Of a stretch of 64,000 nt of DNA, positions 1-12,705 are shown piece by piece. Position 1 is the first letter of the stretch. Every line of letters starts with the position of its first letter. The stretch is from Prorocentrum cordatum (lineage: Eukaryota; Sar; Dinophyceae; Prorocentrales; Prorocentraceae), in contig CAUYUJ010021165.1 in NCBI GenBank assembly GCA_963575745.1, forward strand, positions 1-64,000. Direction: 5' to 3'. Below the pieces are notes generated by a model that saw nothing but the letters and a program-made list of their open reading frames with translations, was not told the DNA's origin and searched no databases. Position numbers and translations under genes: made by a program.

Positions 1-50
1 TCATCATCATCATCATCGTCATCGTCATCATGATCATGATCATGATCATG

Positions 51-93
<43 letters not shown>

Positions 94-330
94 GCATCAT
101 CAGTATCATGATCCTCATCATCATCATCAGCAGCATCATCATCAGCAGCAGCATCAGCATCAGCATCAGCATCAGCATCAGCATCAGCATCATCAGCATC
201 ATCACCACCACCACCATCATCATCATCAGCAGCATCATCATAATCATCATCAGCATCATCATCAGCATCATCATCAGCATCATCAGCATCATCATCAGCA
301 TCAGCATCAGCACCATCATCATCCTCATCC
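1..330. repeat. (TCA)n / (TCATCAGCA)n microsatellite
   Basis: Almost pure trinucleotide sequence built from TCA, with CAG interruptions forming 6- and 9-bp higher-order units. The reading frames through it (poly-Ile, Ser or His) are artefacts. It lies in the chlH intron downstream of the 6468-6418 exon. Confidence 0.95.
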
Positions 331-1545
331 TCCTCTTCCAAATCTTCCTCCTCATCTTCCACGTTCTGGTCCTGCTCACATCCTGCCCGTCCTCATCACT
401 GTCTTCTCCTTTCCGTTTTCCCCCTCTGGGCGAAGGGAGGGCCGAGGAACGAGGCGGACGGAAGGAGGGATGAGACAGGGGGTGGGCGGGAGGAACGACG
501 AGGGAAGCGGAACGATGGAGGGGTGACAGACGACAATGACCAGGAGCAGGGTCAGGATCCAGATCAGGGATAGGGGGGCGGGAGCTGGAGCTAGAGCGGG
601 AGCGACAGCAAAAGCACGAGGAGGAATACCAATTCAGACATCAGTGGCCCTCCTTCTCCTCCTCCTCCTCCTCCAGTCCTGAATTCCTCCATTCCTCCAT
701 TCCTTCATTCCTTCATTCCTCTTCCTCCTCCTCCTCGGCAACCCCGTCTTACCTCCTCCTTCTCCCTCCTCCTCCTCCTTCTCCTCCTCCTCCTCCTCCC
801 TCCCTCCCTTCCTCCCTCCCTCCCTCCTTCCTCATCTACGAGGCCTCCGCATCGCCCTCCAACGTCATCTTGCTCGTCCCCTCCTTCATCCCCCTTTTTC
901 TTCCTTCATTCCTTCCTCATAACCCCCCATCCCTTCCTCCGTAAATCTCTCTTCATTACCCTGTTCCTGCTCCTCCTGCTCATCCTGGTGTTCCTCATCC
1001 TCCATCGCCGTTCCTCACAAGTAACTCCCCCCTTTCGCACCACTGGATGTGCCGTTGCAGCGGGACGGGCAGTTCGCCTGAGACTCCCTCACCGCTTGCA
1101 AGATTGAAGCCTAACACTCCCAACTGATGCACGGATGGAGGCGGACCGTTTTCAAAAGGGGGCTCTGGCGCCAAGCACAATCGTCGTCAACCATTCCAAC
1201 AATGAGACTGGCGGAGGGATGTTGGTTTTCAAAATGAACTTTGGGTTTGGTCCCACGCACATTCGTCCTACACAAATCCAGCTGTTACGCGGGAGGAGGG
1301 CGGCTCAGTCTCGAAATGTGGCTCTCGAATGATACGTCTTCGAAATGTATCGCCACGGAACTGATGTCCACCATCTACATAGATGGAGGGCAGGTCCTTT
1401 TCGGCATGTGGTTCAACCAGGGACTCTGGTTAAGTGAATAAACAGAAATAGATAAGTGCACAACAAATATACGGCTCTCGCCTGAGAGGTCTGCGTATGT
1501 ACGACAAGAAATCCGCAGACCCTGTGTCGGCGTGTGTGAGGGGCT
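331..1545. other. Pyrimidine-rich intronic stretch, no gene seen
   Basis: CT-rich low-complexity DNA to about 1000, with (CTC)n runs near 655-680 and 760-800. From 1125 to 1435 there are diverged copies of a dispersed repeat recognisable by a CGGATGGAGG start and by TTTCAAAA followed by a short gap. I see no coding region. Confidence 0.6.
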
Positions 1546-1558
1546 TGTCTGTTCCCGT

Positions 1559-1648
1559 CGTTCGTTCGTCGTCGTCTCCGTCGTCTCCTGTCCCTGCGCC
1601 CACCGTTCGTTCGTCGTCGTCTCCGTCGTCTCCTGTCCCTGCGCCCAC
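1559..1648. repeat. 45-bp tandem duplication
   Basis: Two copies, 1559-1603 and 1604-1648, starting CGTTCGTTCGTCGTCGTC and ending CCTGCGCCCAC, are identical by eye. A shorter third partial copy follows near 1660-1690 (CTCCTGTCCCTGC). Confidence 0.85.
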
Positions 1649-1929
1649 CGTTTCCCTGGGCCAGCCTCGACTCCTGTCCCTGCACTCCCCCTTTCCCTGA
1701 GCCTGTCTCCCCCCCTCCCCTTCCATCCTCTTCCCTGGGCCCGCTGCCGCTCACCCGCCGCTTTCCCAGGGCCTCCCCCTCAAGAGCAAGGTTGCCATTG
1801 AATCCAAGAGAAGCCCCTTCCCTTTGATCCCTCCCCCGCCGGGGGGGGGTCCCGGGGAGGCCCCCCCTCGAGATACGACTCAGACTCCCCCCCTGGAGGC
1901 CCGGGGCCCACAAAAAGCCTCACGACAAC

Positions 1930-2260
1930 CGAGGCATTCTGCCACGCCCCAGCTCTGGCCCCGGCCCCAGTCCAGCCCCAGCCCCGGCTCCGCCTCCCCC
2001 CGGCCCCGGCCCCGGCCAAGTCCCAGCCCTGGCCCTGGCCCTGGCCCCCCGCCCCGGCCCCGGCCCCAGTCCGGGCCTCGGCCCCGGCCATGGCCCCGGC
2101 CATGGTCCCAGCCCTGGCCCCGGCCCCGGCCGGCCCCGGTCCGAGCCCGGGGCCCGCGGCCCCAGTCCCAGCCTCGGGCCTGGCCCCGGCCCCAGCCCTG
2201 GCCCTGGTTCCCGGCCTGCTCCGGCCCCAGCCCTGGCCCAATCCTGGCCCCAACGTCCTC
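1930..2260. repeat. GC-rich (CCGGCCC/CAGCCC)n minisatellite
   Basis: Degenerate repeats of GGCCCCGGCCCCAGCC-like words. Long frames on both strands (Pro/Arg or Gly/Ala rich) follow from the repeat and are not genes. Confidence 0.9.
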
Positions 2261-2639
2261 CAAATCTAACTACACCTCCGCGGCCTCCCAGATGCCGAAG
2301 ATGCCGAACCTAGCCTCAAAACAACGAAGGAACCCTGGAAATCGCCCCAGGAGGGCCCCGAGACGCCCCGAATGGTCCTGATAGGCAACCGGCGTCGTCG
2401 TCAACATCGTCAACATCCTCGCCATTATCTCCCTCCTTCTCCTCCTCATGATCGCCACGCTCTACTCGCCCCTGCCCTTCCTTCGTGCCCCCCCCGCGAC
2501 CCTGCTCGCCTCACTCTCCTCCTATTCATTCCCCCCCCCTTTGCTCTTACTCCTCATCCGCCTCCTCCTCCTCCTGTCCCGCTCTTCATCTTCCTCCCCA
2601 TGCTCCGCGCCCTCCTCCCAAACGTCAGGGTCGGCGGCA

Positions 2640-3960
2640 CCGGCCGTAAGGCCATCGCAATCCAACATCTTGCAGAAGTTACACGGATGGGGGGCGGCTC
2701 TTTGTGAGAGCGGGGCCGTCGCTCGGCACGTCCCTGAACTGGATGACCCCACTCGGGGATGGACAGACCTCCCTTTAGTAAAACGTGGTTTAGTGAAAAC
2801 GACCCGAGGCCCAAACCTGGCGGGCGCAAGCATGGAAAATAACGGCCACGGCGTCCTCTCGAGAACCGAAAACGGACAATTCACTAGTCGACGTGTCACT
2901 GTTGGGGGTTCTGTCCAACCCCGACCCACCCTGTCCCATTCGTTCACTCCTCGGGGGAGGAATGCGGCTCCTTTCAACCCAGAGTGCCCGCCCGAACTGC
3001 GGCCCCTCGGCGAGGCCGAAACCAGCTGCATGCAGCAAATTTTGTAACCCCCCCTTTCTCAATCCCCCCCTTTCGCCCGGCCCGATCCTCGGGGGAGGAG
3101 TGCAGCTCCTTTCGACCCAGAGCTCCCGCCCGAACCGCGGGCCCGAGGGGGGCACTTCACGCAGTGGAAAAACTGCAAGAACTCGTGCAGGGGAGCTTGT
3201 GACGGACGGGTGAATTGCAGCATCGTGCATACATCTTGGGTTTGCTCTGGCCATCTTCCTCCTACTCCTCCTCACCCTCCTCCTCCTCCTCCTGCTCCTC
3301 CTCCTCCGATCCTTCCTCATACACACCTCCTCCCTGTCGCACCACCAGGCGTGCCTGTAGGCTAGGCCCGGCGTTTGCTTAGCATGTTCTTAGATGACTT
3401 TCATGAGGGTAAAAAGCTCCAGCTGTGATACAGGTGCACGGGCAATCGTTTTTGAAGATCCAGCTCCCGCCTGAACGGCGTACGAAGCCGTCCTGAACAC
3501 TTGAACCAAATACACGGATGGAGGCTGGAACGATTCAGAATGAGACTCTCGCTGAAAGCCCTCGAAACTTTGTACCGCAAGTGACACGTGTGCAACAGCT
3601 TCGCGGATGAAGGTGGCTTCGTTTTCTCAAAACGGTGCTGCCGCCTGAGATGGGCTAGATGTCACAACCAGGGGTTAAACCTTGTGCAACATCGACTCGG
3701 ACGGCGAACACTCCTTTCCAAAGCGAGGCTGCCACGTTGCGCTTCTCTTCTTCCCAAGCTTTACATACAGCTTGTCGAAATCCATATCGCTCGAAGGATG
3801 GAAGGCGTTACGTTCAAAACGGAACTCCTATCCGAATTGCGGGCCCTCGAGGCGCTCATCTTCCTCGAGAGGGGGCGCTGCGCGCAGGGGAACTCTGCTT
3901 CTAGACGCAAAGATCCCCGCAGGTGTGCGCATCTCGTTTCCTGACCCTGTCTGCCGTGAA
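2640..3960. repeat. Degenerate dispersed ~140-bp repeat copies
   Basis: Several related blocks carry the order GGATGGAGGCGGCTCC, TTTCAAAACGGAGC, CCCGCCCGAACTGCGG, CCCTCGAGG. The clearest pair is 2951-3003 and 3088-3140, about 137 bp apart; further diverged copies start near 3510, 3605 and 3795. Relatives occur at 1130 and 6985. No credible reading frame is shared between copies, so I treat them as intronic repeats. Confidence 0.5.
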
Positions 3961-3999
3961 CGTCTGGCTACGAGTGCCTGGGTGTGCGTGCGAGTCCAG

Positions 4000-4375
4000 G
4001 CAGACGACGGGCACGACGACGACGACGAGGACGACGACGGCAGCGTTTACGATGAGGGACGACGACGACGACGACAATCACAAGCAGACGAGCGCTGAGC
4101 AGGACCCATCCCCCCTCTCCTCCCTCGTCCCGTTCGTCGCAGAACGTATCTTGCTGCCTCCTCCCCTCTCCCTCCTCCTGCGACCTCCTCCTTCCTCTTC
4201 CCTCGTCCCTCCTCCTCCTCCTCCTCCTCCTCCTCCTCCTCCTCCTCCTCCTCCTCCTCCCCCTCCTCCCTGGCGGCTGTCGCTCTCCCTCCTCCTACGC
4301 TCTACTCCTTCCTCCTCCTCGTCCTCTCTCCTCCTCCGTCCTCTCTCCTCCTCCGTCCTCCTCCCTGCTCGTTCC
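4000..4375. repeat. (GAC)n and (CTC)n microsatellites
   Basis: (GAC)n at about 4010-4075 and (CTC)n at about 4195-4375, with an uninterrupted stretch near 4208-4262. Confidence 0.9.
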
Positions 4376-4599
4376 CTGGCAAGTCCCCCCGCCCTTGGCT
4401 CGGCGGCAGCCTCCCCTCCCACTCCTCGCCCGCCTCGTCGCGGCCCCTCCCCACTGTGCTCCTCCCTCCTCCCTCCTCCCTCCTGCTGCGCCCTCCTCCT
4501 CGTCGCTCCTCCCTCCTCCCTCCTCCTTCCTGCTGTGTCCTCCCTCCCTTCCAGGCGGCCGTCGCTCCCCCTTTGCCTCGAGGCGATCACGGGGCTCCG

Positions 4600-5041
4600 A
4601 ATGGACAGGAGCCGGAGACCCACGGCCAGCGCCTCGCTCGAGACGTCCCCACAAGGCGGCCGCGAACGGGCGAGCGTCATGCCCCCGGCGGCTCATCAGT
4701 GGGTGCTGAAGCCAGCGCCTCGCTGGAGACATCCGCACAAAATGCTCTGACGGCAAGGGAGCCTGACCCACCAAACGGGCGAGCTGCTTGAGACATCCTC
4801 TTCTACACGCGAGCGGGCGAGAAAGCTCCCGTCGCATCCCCCTTGTTGGGTGCTGAAACCAGCGCCTCCTTCGAGACATCCTCACAGCACGCCACGAGAG
4901 CGTAGGAGTCCGAGCCACCAAACAGCTCTAAACATCCCCACGATCTGGCCGCGGACGGGCCAGCGTCCCCCATCCATGGCGGCTCCCCCCTCGGGGGGCG
5001 AACACCAGCGCGCCGCTCGAGACAGCCCCACGATCTGTCCA

Positions 5042-5042
<1 letters not shown>
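4600..5042. repeat. Diverged copies of the GCTCGAGACATCC repeat
   Basis: Blocks of about 120-150 bp repeat the order GTGCTGAAACCAGCGCCTC, GAGACATCC, ACAAAATGGCCGCGAACG, GGCGGCTC. They are relatives of the near-perfect 152-bp array at 23818-24729 but clearly diverged from it and from each other. Confidence 0.7.
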
Positions 5043-5123
<81 letters not shown>

Positions 5124-6200
5124 GCATCATCCTCATCACCATCACCATCATCGTCGTCATCATCATACTCGTCACTACCATGACCATCGCCATAACCATC
5201 ACAATAATCGAAATATTCGGCATATACCTCATTATCATCAGCAGCAGCATCAGCATCAGCACCAGCAGCAACATCATCATCAGCACCATCAGCATCATCA
5301 GCATCACCAGCATCGTCGTCGTCATCATCACCACCATCATCATCAGCAGCATAATCAGCATCATCATCAGAATCATCAGTATCAACATCGCCATCGACAT
5401 CACAATCGTCAACAACACCATCACCAGCATCATCAGCATCATCATTATCTGTAGCATCATCAGCAGCAGCATTGTCACAGTCATCAATCTCAGCATCGAC
5501 ATCATCACCATCAGCATCATCATCATCATCATCATCATGAGCATCAGCATCAGCAGCATCAGCATCAGCATCATCAGCATCGTAAGCATCACCATCACCA
5601 CCACCACCACCACCGCCAGCACCATCAGCATCTTCATCATCATCATCATCATCATCAGCATCAGCATCAGCATCAGCATCGGTGTCAACAGCATCAGTAG
5701 CAAACTCATCGTCCCCACCCCCAACACAATACACATCATCGTCATCATCATCATCAGCAGCATCATCATCATCATCATCATCGTCGTCGTCGTCGTCGCC
5801 ATCAAAAGTGCGAGCATCATCATCATCAACAACAGCAGCATCACCCTACTCGCCTGCATCAACACCACCACCATCATCAACAACCTCAGCAGCAGCAACC
5901 GCATCAACAGAATCATCCGTATCAGCATTAGTACAGTAGTATTGTACATTCTTAGCATGCACATCATATGGATCATTAACATCGTCGTCGTCATCGTCAT
6001 CATCAGCACCGGCAGCAGTAGCATGGTCTTATCTCAATGATGATCAACATCCTCATCGCGATCATCAATATCATCGTCATCACCATGACCATAACCATCA
6101 GCAGCATAACCATCATCACCACCATCATCATCAGCATCATCATCAGCAGCATCATGATCCCCTTCACCATCACCATCATGATCACCAACTCCATCAGCAG
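5043..6200. repeat. 1.1-kb (ATC)n / (CATCAG)n microsatellite
   Basis: A very long ATC trinucleotide tract with CAG, CGT and ACC interruptions. Every frame on both strands is open for hundreds of codons (poly-Ile, poly-Met, poly-Asp), which is an artefact of the repeat. Confidence 0.95.
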
Positions 6201-6235
6201 CAGGATCAGTCGTCAACTCATCGTGTTCTTTCTGC

Positions 6236-6330
6236 CCCTCCTCCCCCGTCTCCTCCTCCTTCTCCTCCTCCTCCTCCTCCTCCTCCTCCTCCTCCTCCTC
6301 CTCCTCCTCCTCCCCCCTCCCCCCCATCCC
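6236..6330. repeat. (CTC)n microsatellite
   Basis: Nearly pure CTC repeat directly downstream, in the gene's sense, of the chlH exon at 6468-6418. Confidence 0.95.
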
Positions 6331-6417
6331 CGGCCACCATCATTTCCTTCCTCGCCCTCCCTGGAGACCGCGCGCATCCGCTCGGAGCGCCGCTGCTGCG
6401 GGCCCGACCCCGCGCAC

Positions 6418-6468
6418 CAGATAGGGGCGGTTGATCTTCGTCAAGACAGCCTTGGCCTTCTCGGCGTC
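6418..6468 (-). CDS. chlH: chlH exon: magnesium-chelatase subunit H, NRPY segment
   Basis: Reads DAEKAKAVLTKINRPYL on the minus strand (17 codons). It aligns with the ChlH segment after the GGPARQ motif, where cyanobacterial proteins read close to DHPKAIESLKKLNRPYM. The acceptor is CCCGAG|GACGCC. The likely donor is CTG|GTGCGC, the only GT donor among the visible chlH exons; the following residues (VRGV) do not match the family, which supports ending the exon here, within a codon or so. The GACGCCG at its start repeats the sequence just past the previous exon (see 19787-19879). The next expected segment, LPLVFQTTEEW, was not found in the remaining 6.4 kb. Confidence 0.8.
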
Positions 6469-6480
6469 CTCGGGGGGAGA

Positions 6481-7413
6481 CGCCCGCGGGGTGGGCCTCG
6501 TGGCTGCCCTCGAGGCCAGGCCCCATCCTCAGGGTGCTTCACCTCCCCGTCCTTTCTCACGTCTCCGCGTCCTTCGGCTCCACATCCTCTTCATGCTCCT
6601 GATCCTCCTGATCAACGTATCAACATCAGTTCATTCAGCCTCCCCCCCCATCATTACCCGCGTTCTGTATAGTGAGCATGGTCGTCATCATCTGGCTGCT
6701 TATCCCCCCTTATCCGCCAATGTGCCTGCACGGAGTGGGCGTGTTAGAATGCCCCTCTGTTGCCTCTCAAGGTCGATTAATGTCTTGCATGGACGGCCCT
6801 CCCCCCCCCCCATACGAGTGGTTAGACACTCGGCCTCTCTGAGTTTGCTCTCCAGCGCTCTGTTCGGCCTCAGGACGGCCACGGTGGCCTCCAAGACGGC
6901 TTAGTTACAGGACGACGAGTGGAGGTCTCTTCAAATTCGCGCCCTTGCCACGGCCCCGCGGGCGGTCACCGGGTCTTCAAAACGTATACAGCTACATGGG
7001 TGGGGGGCGGCTTCTTCTCAGACATGGATCGCTGGTGCTCGCAGTTTCATTCCAATCAGGGCAAGCTCGTATGACACATGTTCGGAGGCAACTACCGGGA
7101 GGTCTTCGTCGGAAAAAATAAAGAGGATTAAGCCCCATTTGGGGGCTGATATGCTGGAGTAGGCCGCGGATTAAGCGGGATTAAATCGGATCAGCGGGAT
7201 TGAGCGGGATTAAGCGGGAATAAGCCGGATAAAGCCGGATTTCGGACCAGGGCAAAGTCAGAGTTTGACCTCCCCGGCGTTGCATCCGAACACATGGCCA
7301 CGTCTTGACCATTCCAGGTTGGTTGTGCTCCAAACGTGTCGCCACCACCCTGTGGGCGCTGCCCGTAGCGAACGGGAATGCTTTTGCGCAACTACGTGTG
7401 AGAAGCGGGCTAG
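6481..7413. other. Intronic stretch, no gene seen
   Basis: Mixed sequence within the 13.3-kb chlH intron. 7163-7250 holds a 10-bp degenerate tandem repeat (GCGGGATTAA). A copy of the GGCGGCT dispersed repeat lies near 6985. No supported coding region. Confidence 0.5.
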
Positions 7414-7564
7414 GTCGGGCATTTCCTCCTACAGGCGGATTTTGGACGAAAATTGAAAAATAAACAAAAAAATGTTCAAAAATAGTCGAAAATGGTCGAA
7501 AAATCGTCCACATACTATTTGGTACTATTTTTGGATACTCCTCCTGTAGAGTGACATGCCCGAC
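7414..7564 (+). mobile_element. Introner-like TIR element, copy 1
   Basis: 151 bp bounded by GTCGGGCAT at the left and ATGCCCGAC at the right. The inverted termini continue inward as CCTACAGGCGGAT and CTCCTGTAGAG. The inside is A/T-rich with repeated AAAATAGTCGAAAATGG words. The left end carries ACAG|GCGGAT (an AG|GC donor-like site), and the element is followed by TTAAG. GCTAG occurs on both sides (7409-7413 and 7570-7574), a possible 5-bp target duplication if the element ends at TTAAG. No flanking coding sequence is evident here. Confidence 0.7.
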
Positions 7565-7649
7565 TTAAGGCTAGGTCTGGGAGGTGCACTGCAGCATTAA
7601 TGGCGTGTGCTGCAGAACACTGGTCATCATCCTCGGTCGCCTCCTCGCG

Positions 7650-8265
7650 GATGAGAGTGGAGGCGGGCGCGGGGTGGGTCGCGCGTGGGTCGCGGGGTGG
7701 GTCACGGGTGGGTCGCCCGGTGGGTCGCCCGGTGGGTCGCGGGTGGGTCGCAGAGTGGGTCGCGGGTGGGTCGCAGAGTGGGTCGCAGAGTGGGTCGCGG
7801 AATGGGCCGCGGGTGAGTCGCTGGGTTGGTCGCGGGTGGGTCGCGGGTGGAAAGCAGGGTTGGTCGCGGGTGAATCGCGGGGTGGGCCGCGGGTGAGTCG
7901 CGGGGTGGGTCGCGGGTGGGTCGCGGGTGGGTCGCAGGGTGGGTCGCGGGTGAATCGCGGGGGGGGTCGCGGGTGAGTGACGGGGTGGGTCGCGGGTGGG
8001 TCGCGGAGTTGGTCGCGGGTGGGACGACGACAACAAAACAATACAAAACAAAACAGCAAGAATCCTCACCGCGGAGACCCTCTTCAGCCACGCACCTGTG
8101 GAAAGTAGACCGTTCGGCCCCCTCACACTGACTGTGTAGCACCCCGCAGTTGCGGATAAGAGTGAAGAGGCGGGCGCGGGGTGGGTCGCAGGGTGGGTCG
8201 CGGGTGGGTCGCGGGTGGGTCGCGGGTGAGTCGCGGGGTGGGTCGCGGGCGGGGTCGCGAGTGGG
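7650..8265. repeat. 12-bp minisatellite (GTGGGTCGCGGG)n
   Basis: About 30 degenerate copies at 7650-8030 and about 8 at 8165-8265. They are separated by about 130 bp of other sequence that includes AACAAAACA-rich DNA. Frames through it (GWVAGGSRVG-type) are artefacts. Confidence 0.9.
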
Positions 8266-8574
8266 ACAACGACAACAACAATCATTTCAAGGCTGCTGGC
8301 TCTTATCTGCTCCCCGCCCTCTTCATTCGTTTTCGATCGTACCCCCCTTGGGGGTATATCTTCTCTACCTGTCGCGCGTAGTTGGCGCAGCCCAGGGGAA
8401 GGAAGGGAGGAGAGAAGAGACAAAGGGGAGGGAGAAGGAAGGAACACAAGACAGATTTGCAGGAGGGTTAGGAGCAGGAGTACAAGTGGCAGAACGAGAC
8501 GGGCGGTTCGGGCGGGCGAACCCTAACGCGCAGGTTGGGCGGGAGGGCCCAGACGGCCAGGTCGAGCAGGCGAG

Positions 8575-8800
8575 TCTTTGAAACGTCATCCAACATGAAT
8601 CGCAAGGAGGTTTCGAGCGATAGCGCGATTCCCAAATTGATCGTAAGGACATCCAGCGCGAGAGCGTGATTCCCGAGTTTGAGGGGGCACGGCGCCGCAG
8701 TACATTGCAAGGGGATACCACGCGAGAGCGCGATTTCTGCACACAATATGAGAAGTACCGCGCGAGAGCGCGATTCTCAAATCAATTGTGAGGAAGTGTC
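8575..8800. repeat. Diverged 41-bp satellite block, first of several
   Basis: Repeats of a unit running AAATTGCAAGGAAGTCTC followed by AGCGAGAGCGCGATTCCTGA. The 41-bp period is clearest at 18700, 18741 and 18782, where AAATTG recurs exactly. Further blocks: about 9310-9530, 10290-10520, 12730-13010, 14150-14420, 16740-17050 and 18590-18990. Confidence 0.75.
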
Positions 8801-9598
8801 ACGCGGCAGTGGCTGTTGTTGTAGTTCGGGGGCCAGGGGTCCAATCTGAGCGGCAAGACTTCTCCTGGTAAAAAAGCAGGGTGAGAGCCCCTGGCGGAGC
8901 ACTGACTTTGAAGAACACAAGGAGCACCAGGCGGGGGGTATCAGCAATAGCTTTTTTAGACATGAACACTAACACATGTTAAGACTGTTCGCTCTTTTCT
9001 GGTCGCGTGCCATTCAACACGTATATCCCACACCCTCGTTACACGCCCTTGTCGTCTTCGATCGTACCCTCGTTGAAGGTACATCTTACCTAACTGCAAC
9101 GTGTAGTTGGCGCAGCCCTTAAAACAGGGAAAGCAAGGGATGAGGAAAGAGACAGGGGGCAGGGAGAACCATGGAGCACGAGACAGACATGTAGGAGCAG
9201 GGTGAGAACAGAAGTGCAAGCGGCAGAACCAGACGGGCGGGTCGGGCGGGCGGGCTCTAACGGGCAAATCGGGCGGGCGGGCCCAGACAGCCGGGTCGAG
9301 GGGGCGGGTCGCTGGAGCGTCAATTCAACATGACCCGCAAGGAAGTTTCGAGCGATAGCGCGATCCCCAAGTACATCGTAAGGAAAGCCAGCGCGAGAGC
9401 GTGAATCCTGAGTCCAGTGGGCACGGCGCCGCAATACATTGCGAGGAAACTTCACGAGAGCACGATGTCTGCATACAGTATGAAGAATTTCCGCGCGATA
9501 AAGCGATTCCCGTATAAATTGTGATGAGGAAACTAAAAAGAAAAAACTGGGTGCACTGGGGGATCAACAATAAATGCTTCAGGAATGGGAACTCAACG

Positions 9599-9649
<51 letters not shown>

Positions 9650-10710
9650 TCAACAACAACAACAACAACAAACAAAAAAAACAACAATCGTTTTAAGACT
9701 GTTCGCCCTTATCTGCTCGAGTGTCCAACAACGCGTATTTCCCAAACCCTCGATACCCGCCATCTGCGTCTTCGATCGAACCCCTTTGTGGGTAGACCTT
9801 TCTTCCCTGCAGGCCGGGCCCCGGCAAGCGGCGGGGCGGCCGCGGACCGTCGACCTGGCCAGCGGCAGCGCTGATCTGCGGGGCGGCCGCGGACCGTCGA
9901 CCCGACCCCACGAGGGACGGACAGGGGACCGACGACGACGTCGACGACGTCGACGACGACGGCGACGACGACGACGGCGACGACGAGCGAAAGCGAGAGC
10001 GAGAGAGAACGACAGCAGGGCCACGAAGGACACGACGTAGGCCACAAACGGCGACAGCGGGGACACGAAGGGAATGCGTATAGGGCCACGAAGAGCGCGA
10101 ACGAGCGGGGGCCACGAAGGGCAGATAATGCGGGGCCACAGAAGGGAACGATGGGGCCACTGAGGGTAGCAACTGGGCCACGTAGGGCACTGAGGGGTTC
10201 ACAAACGGCGACAGCGGGGCCACGAAGGGCACGCACATGGGGCCACAACGGGCGCGACTCCTGGGTGCCTGGGTGTCGGGGGCGCGGCGCTTGAGCAAAT
10301 TGCAAGACATTCCAACGCAAGGGCGCTATTCTTCAGTAAAGTGCAAGCAAGTCTCCAGCGAGAGCGCGACTCCACACCGCCGGGAGAACAATTCCATAAT
10401 ACATTGCAAGGAGCTCCAAAGCGAACGCGCGATTCCTAAATAAAATGTGAGGAAATCTCGGGCTGGAGCGGGGGTCCTGGCTAAATTGTGAGGAAGTCTC
10501 AAGCGGGAGCCGTTGTTGTTGTAACCCGGGGGCCAGGGGCGCAGTTTGAGCATCAAGACTTTCCCCGTCAAAAACAGGGTGCAGGCGTCAGGGACACACT
10601 TTGATGGAGAATAAATATGCACCAGTGAGGGGGGATCAACAATATTTTCCAGAAATGAAAGATTCAACACCAACAACAACAACAACAATCATTTTACCCG
10701 AACGCTCAGT

Positions 10711-11451
10711 GTTCTCACCAGCGCCAGGGTTTTCATACGACGCCCGCCAATACCCCCACTTTGTGGGGGGGCCGGTTCAAGCTCTACCACATTTCCAAAC
10801 GACTCTTCGCCACCACCCACACCCAGCTTCCCGCCCTATGACGTTCGGACACTTCACTTCGTGGCATGCGGACGACCGTGGCTACTATTCAGGGCCCCGC
10901 GGCCGACGACGACGGCGTGCGCGCGCAAGAAAAAACGAATGTGTCCCGCATGGTATTATTTGACAGGGATGATGGCCCTGGCAGGTGCGCAACCGTTGTT
11001 GCAGAAGTTCGAAAAAGTTGATCGCAAAAGCCCGTTTGACAGAAATGTTTAAAAAGTGTTGGGTTTCCTGCAAATCCGCAAGAGCGCGCGGGATGAAATT
11101 GTGACACTTTTTTTTTTAAAAAAACCATTGGTTTTTTGATGTTTTTATGTTGAAATCGCTACGAACACTAAGGTTTTGGAAGGATTTCGTCTTGCGCGCG
11201 CGAATGTCCACTTTACCTTATTTTTTGCAAGGGATTCTTGAAGTTTGGTTATTTTAGAACAAGAAATTTCATTTTATAGTGTTTTTTGCAAGGGACAGCG
11301 GGGGGGAACAAAACAACCGGATCTTGATGACATCGTATTACCTGAGGCTTCCTCACGAAAATGATGAAAATGTAGCTGCGGCCTAGGCGCGGCGAGGGGG
11401 TCGCGCACCAGGGGTCCCAACAATAATTATTCTTTAGAATAAATAATGTTC

Positions 11452-11455
<4 letters not shown>
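10711..11455. repeat. Segmental duplication, copy 1
   Basis: About 745 bp beginning GTTCTCACCAGCGCCAGGG and ending in CAATAATTATTCTTTAGAA, highly similar to 17303-18282. It lies immediately after a (CAA)n tract. It includes an A/T-rich part with twice-repeated TTTTTTGCAAGGGA words and no convincing coding frame. Confidence 0.85.
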
Positions 11456-11486
<31 letters not shown>

Positions 11487-11510
11487 AAACAAAAACAAAA
11501 ACAAAAACAA

Positions 11511-11573
<63 letters not shown>

Positions 11574-11944
11574 CAACAGCAATAACAACATCAGCATCAA
11601 CATCCACATCAACAACAGCAACAACACTGATGTTAAGACTGTACGCCCTTATCTGCTCGAGTGTCAAATAACGCCTATTTCCCAAACCCTCGATACCCGC
11701 CATCTGCGTCTTCGATCGAACCCCTTTTGGGGGGGGGAGACCTTTCTTCCCTGCAGGCCGGGCCCCGGCAAGCGGCGGGGCGGCCGCGGACCGTCGACCT
11801 GGCCAGCGGCAGCGCTGATCTGCGGGGCGGCCGCGGACCGTCGACCCGACTCCAAGAGGGACGGACAGGGGACCGACGACGTCGACGACGACGGCGACGA
11901 CGACGGCGACGACGAGCGAAAGCGAGAGCGAGAGAGAACGACAG

Positions 11945-12705
11945 CAGGGCCACGAAGGACAAGAAGTATACCACAAACGGCGACAGCGGGGACACGAAGG
12001 GAATGCGTATAGGGCCACGAAGAGCGCGAACGAGCGGGGGCCACGAAGGGCAGATAATGCGGGGCCACAGAAGGCAACGATGGGGCCACAGAGAGTAGCA
12101 ACTGGGCCACGTAGGACACTGAGGGGGCCACAAACGGCAACAGCGGGGCCACGAAAGGCATGCACATGGGGCCACAACGGGCGCGAACGAGCGGGGGCCA
12201 CGAAGGGCATACGTATGTTGGGCCGCGGAGGGCAAGGACGGGGCCACTGAGGGCAGCAACGGGACCACGAAAGGCAGCGAGGGGGCCTCGAAGGGCGACA
12301 GCGGGGCCATGAACGGCATGCATATGGGGCCACCACGGGCGTGAATGAGCGGGGGCCACGAAGGGCATACACAGATGGGGCCACGAAGGGCAGCGAAGGG
12401 GCCACGAAGGGCTGCAACGGGGCCGCGAAGGGCAGCGAGGGGGGCACGAAGGGCTGCAACGGGGCCACGAAGGGCTGCGGCGGGGCCACGAAGGGCAGCG
12501 AGGGGGCCACGAAGGGCTGCAACGGGGCCACGAAACAAAGCGAGGAGGCCACGAAGGACTGCAACGGGGCCACGAAAGGCAGCGGGGAGGCCACGAGGGG
12601 CTGCAACGGGGCCACGATACAAAGCGAGGGGGCAATGGGGCCACGAAACAAAGCGAGGGCGCCACGAAGGGCTGCAACGGGGCCACGAAGGGCAGCGAGA
12701 TCCCG
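11945..12705. repeat. 21-bp minisatellite (GGGGCCACGAAGGGCTGCAAC)n, block 2
   Basis: About 36 degenerate copies alternating GCTGCAAC and GCAGCGAG endings. The unit is a multiple of three, so all frames are open (GHEGLQR-type peptides). This explains the 300-450 codon minus frames here, which I reject as genes. Sister blocks: 10000-10260, 13545-14115 and 15965-16735. Confidence 0.9.

Noticed and set aside
995-1180. Minus frame with GELPVPLQRHIQWCERG as a further chlH exon
   Set aside because: It does not align with the ChlH segment expected after NRPYL (LPLVFQTTEEW), and no AG|G borders frame it convincingly.
4882-6040. Long frames on both strands through 5043-6200 (poly-Ile/Ser, poly-Met, poly-Asp)
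   Set aside because: Pure ATC-type microsatellite; all phases and both strands are open for the same reason.
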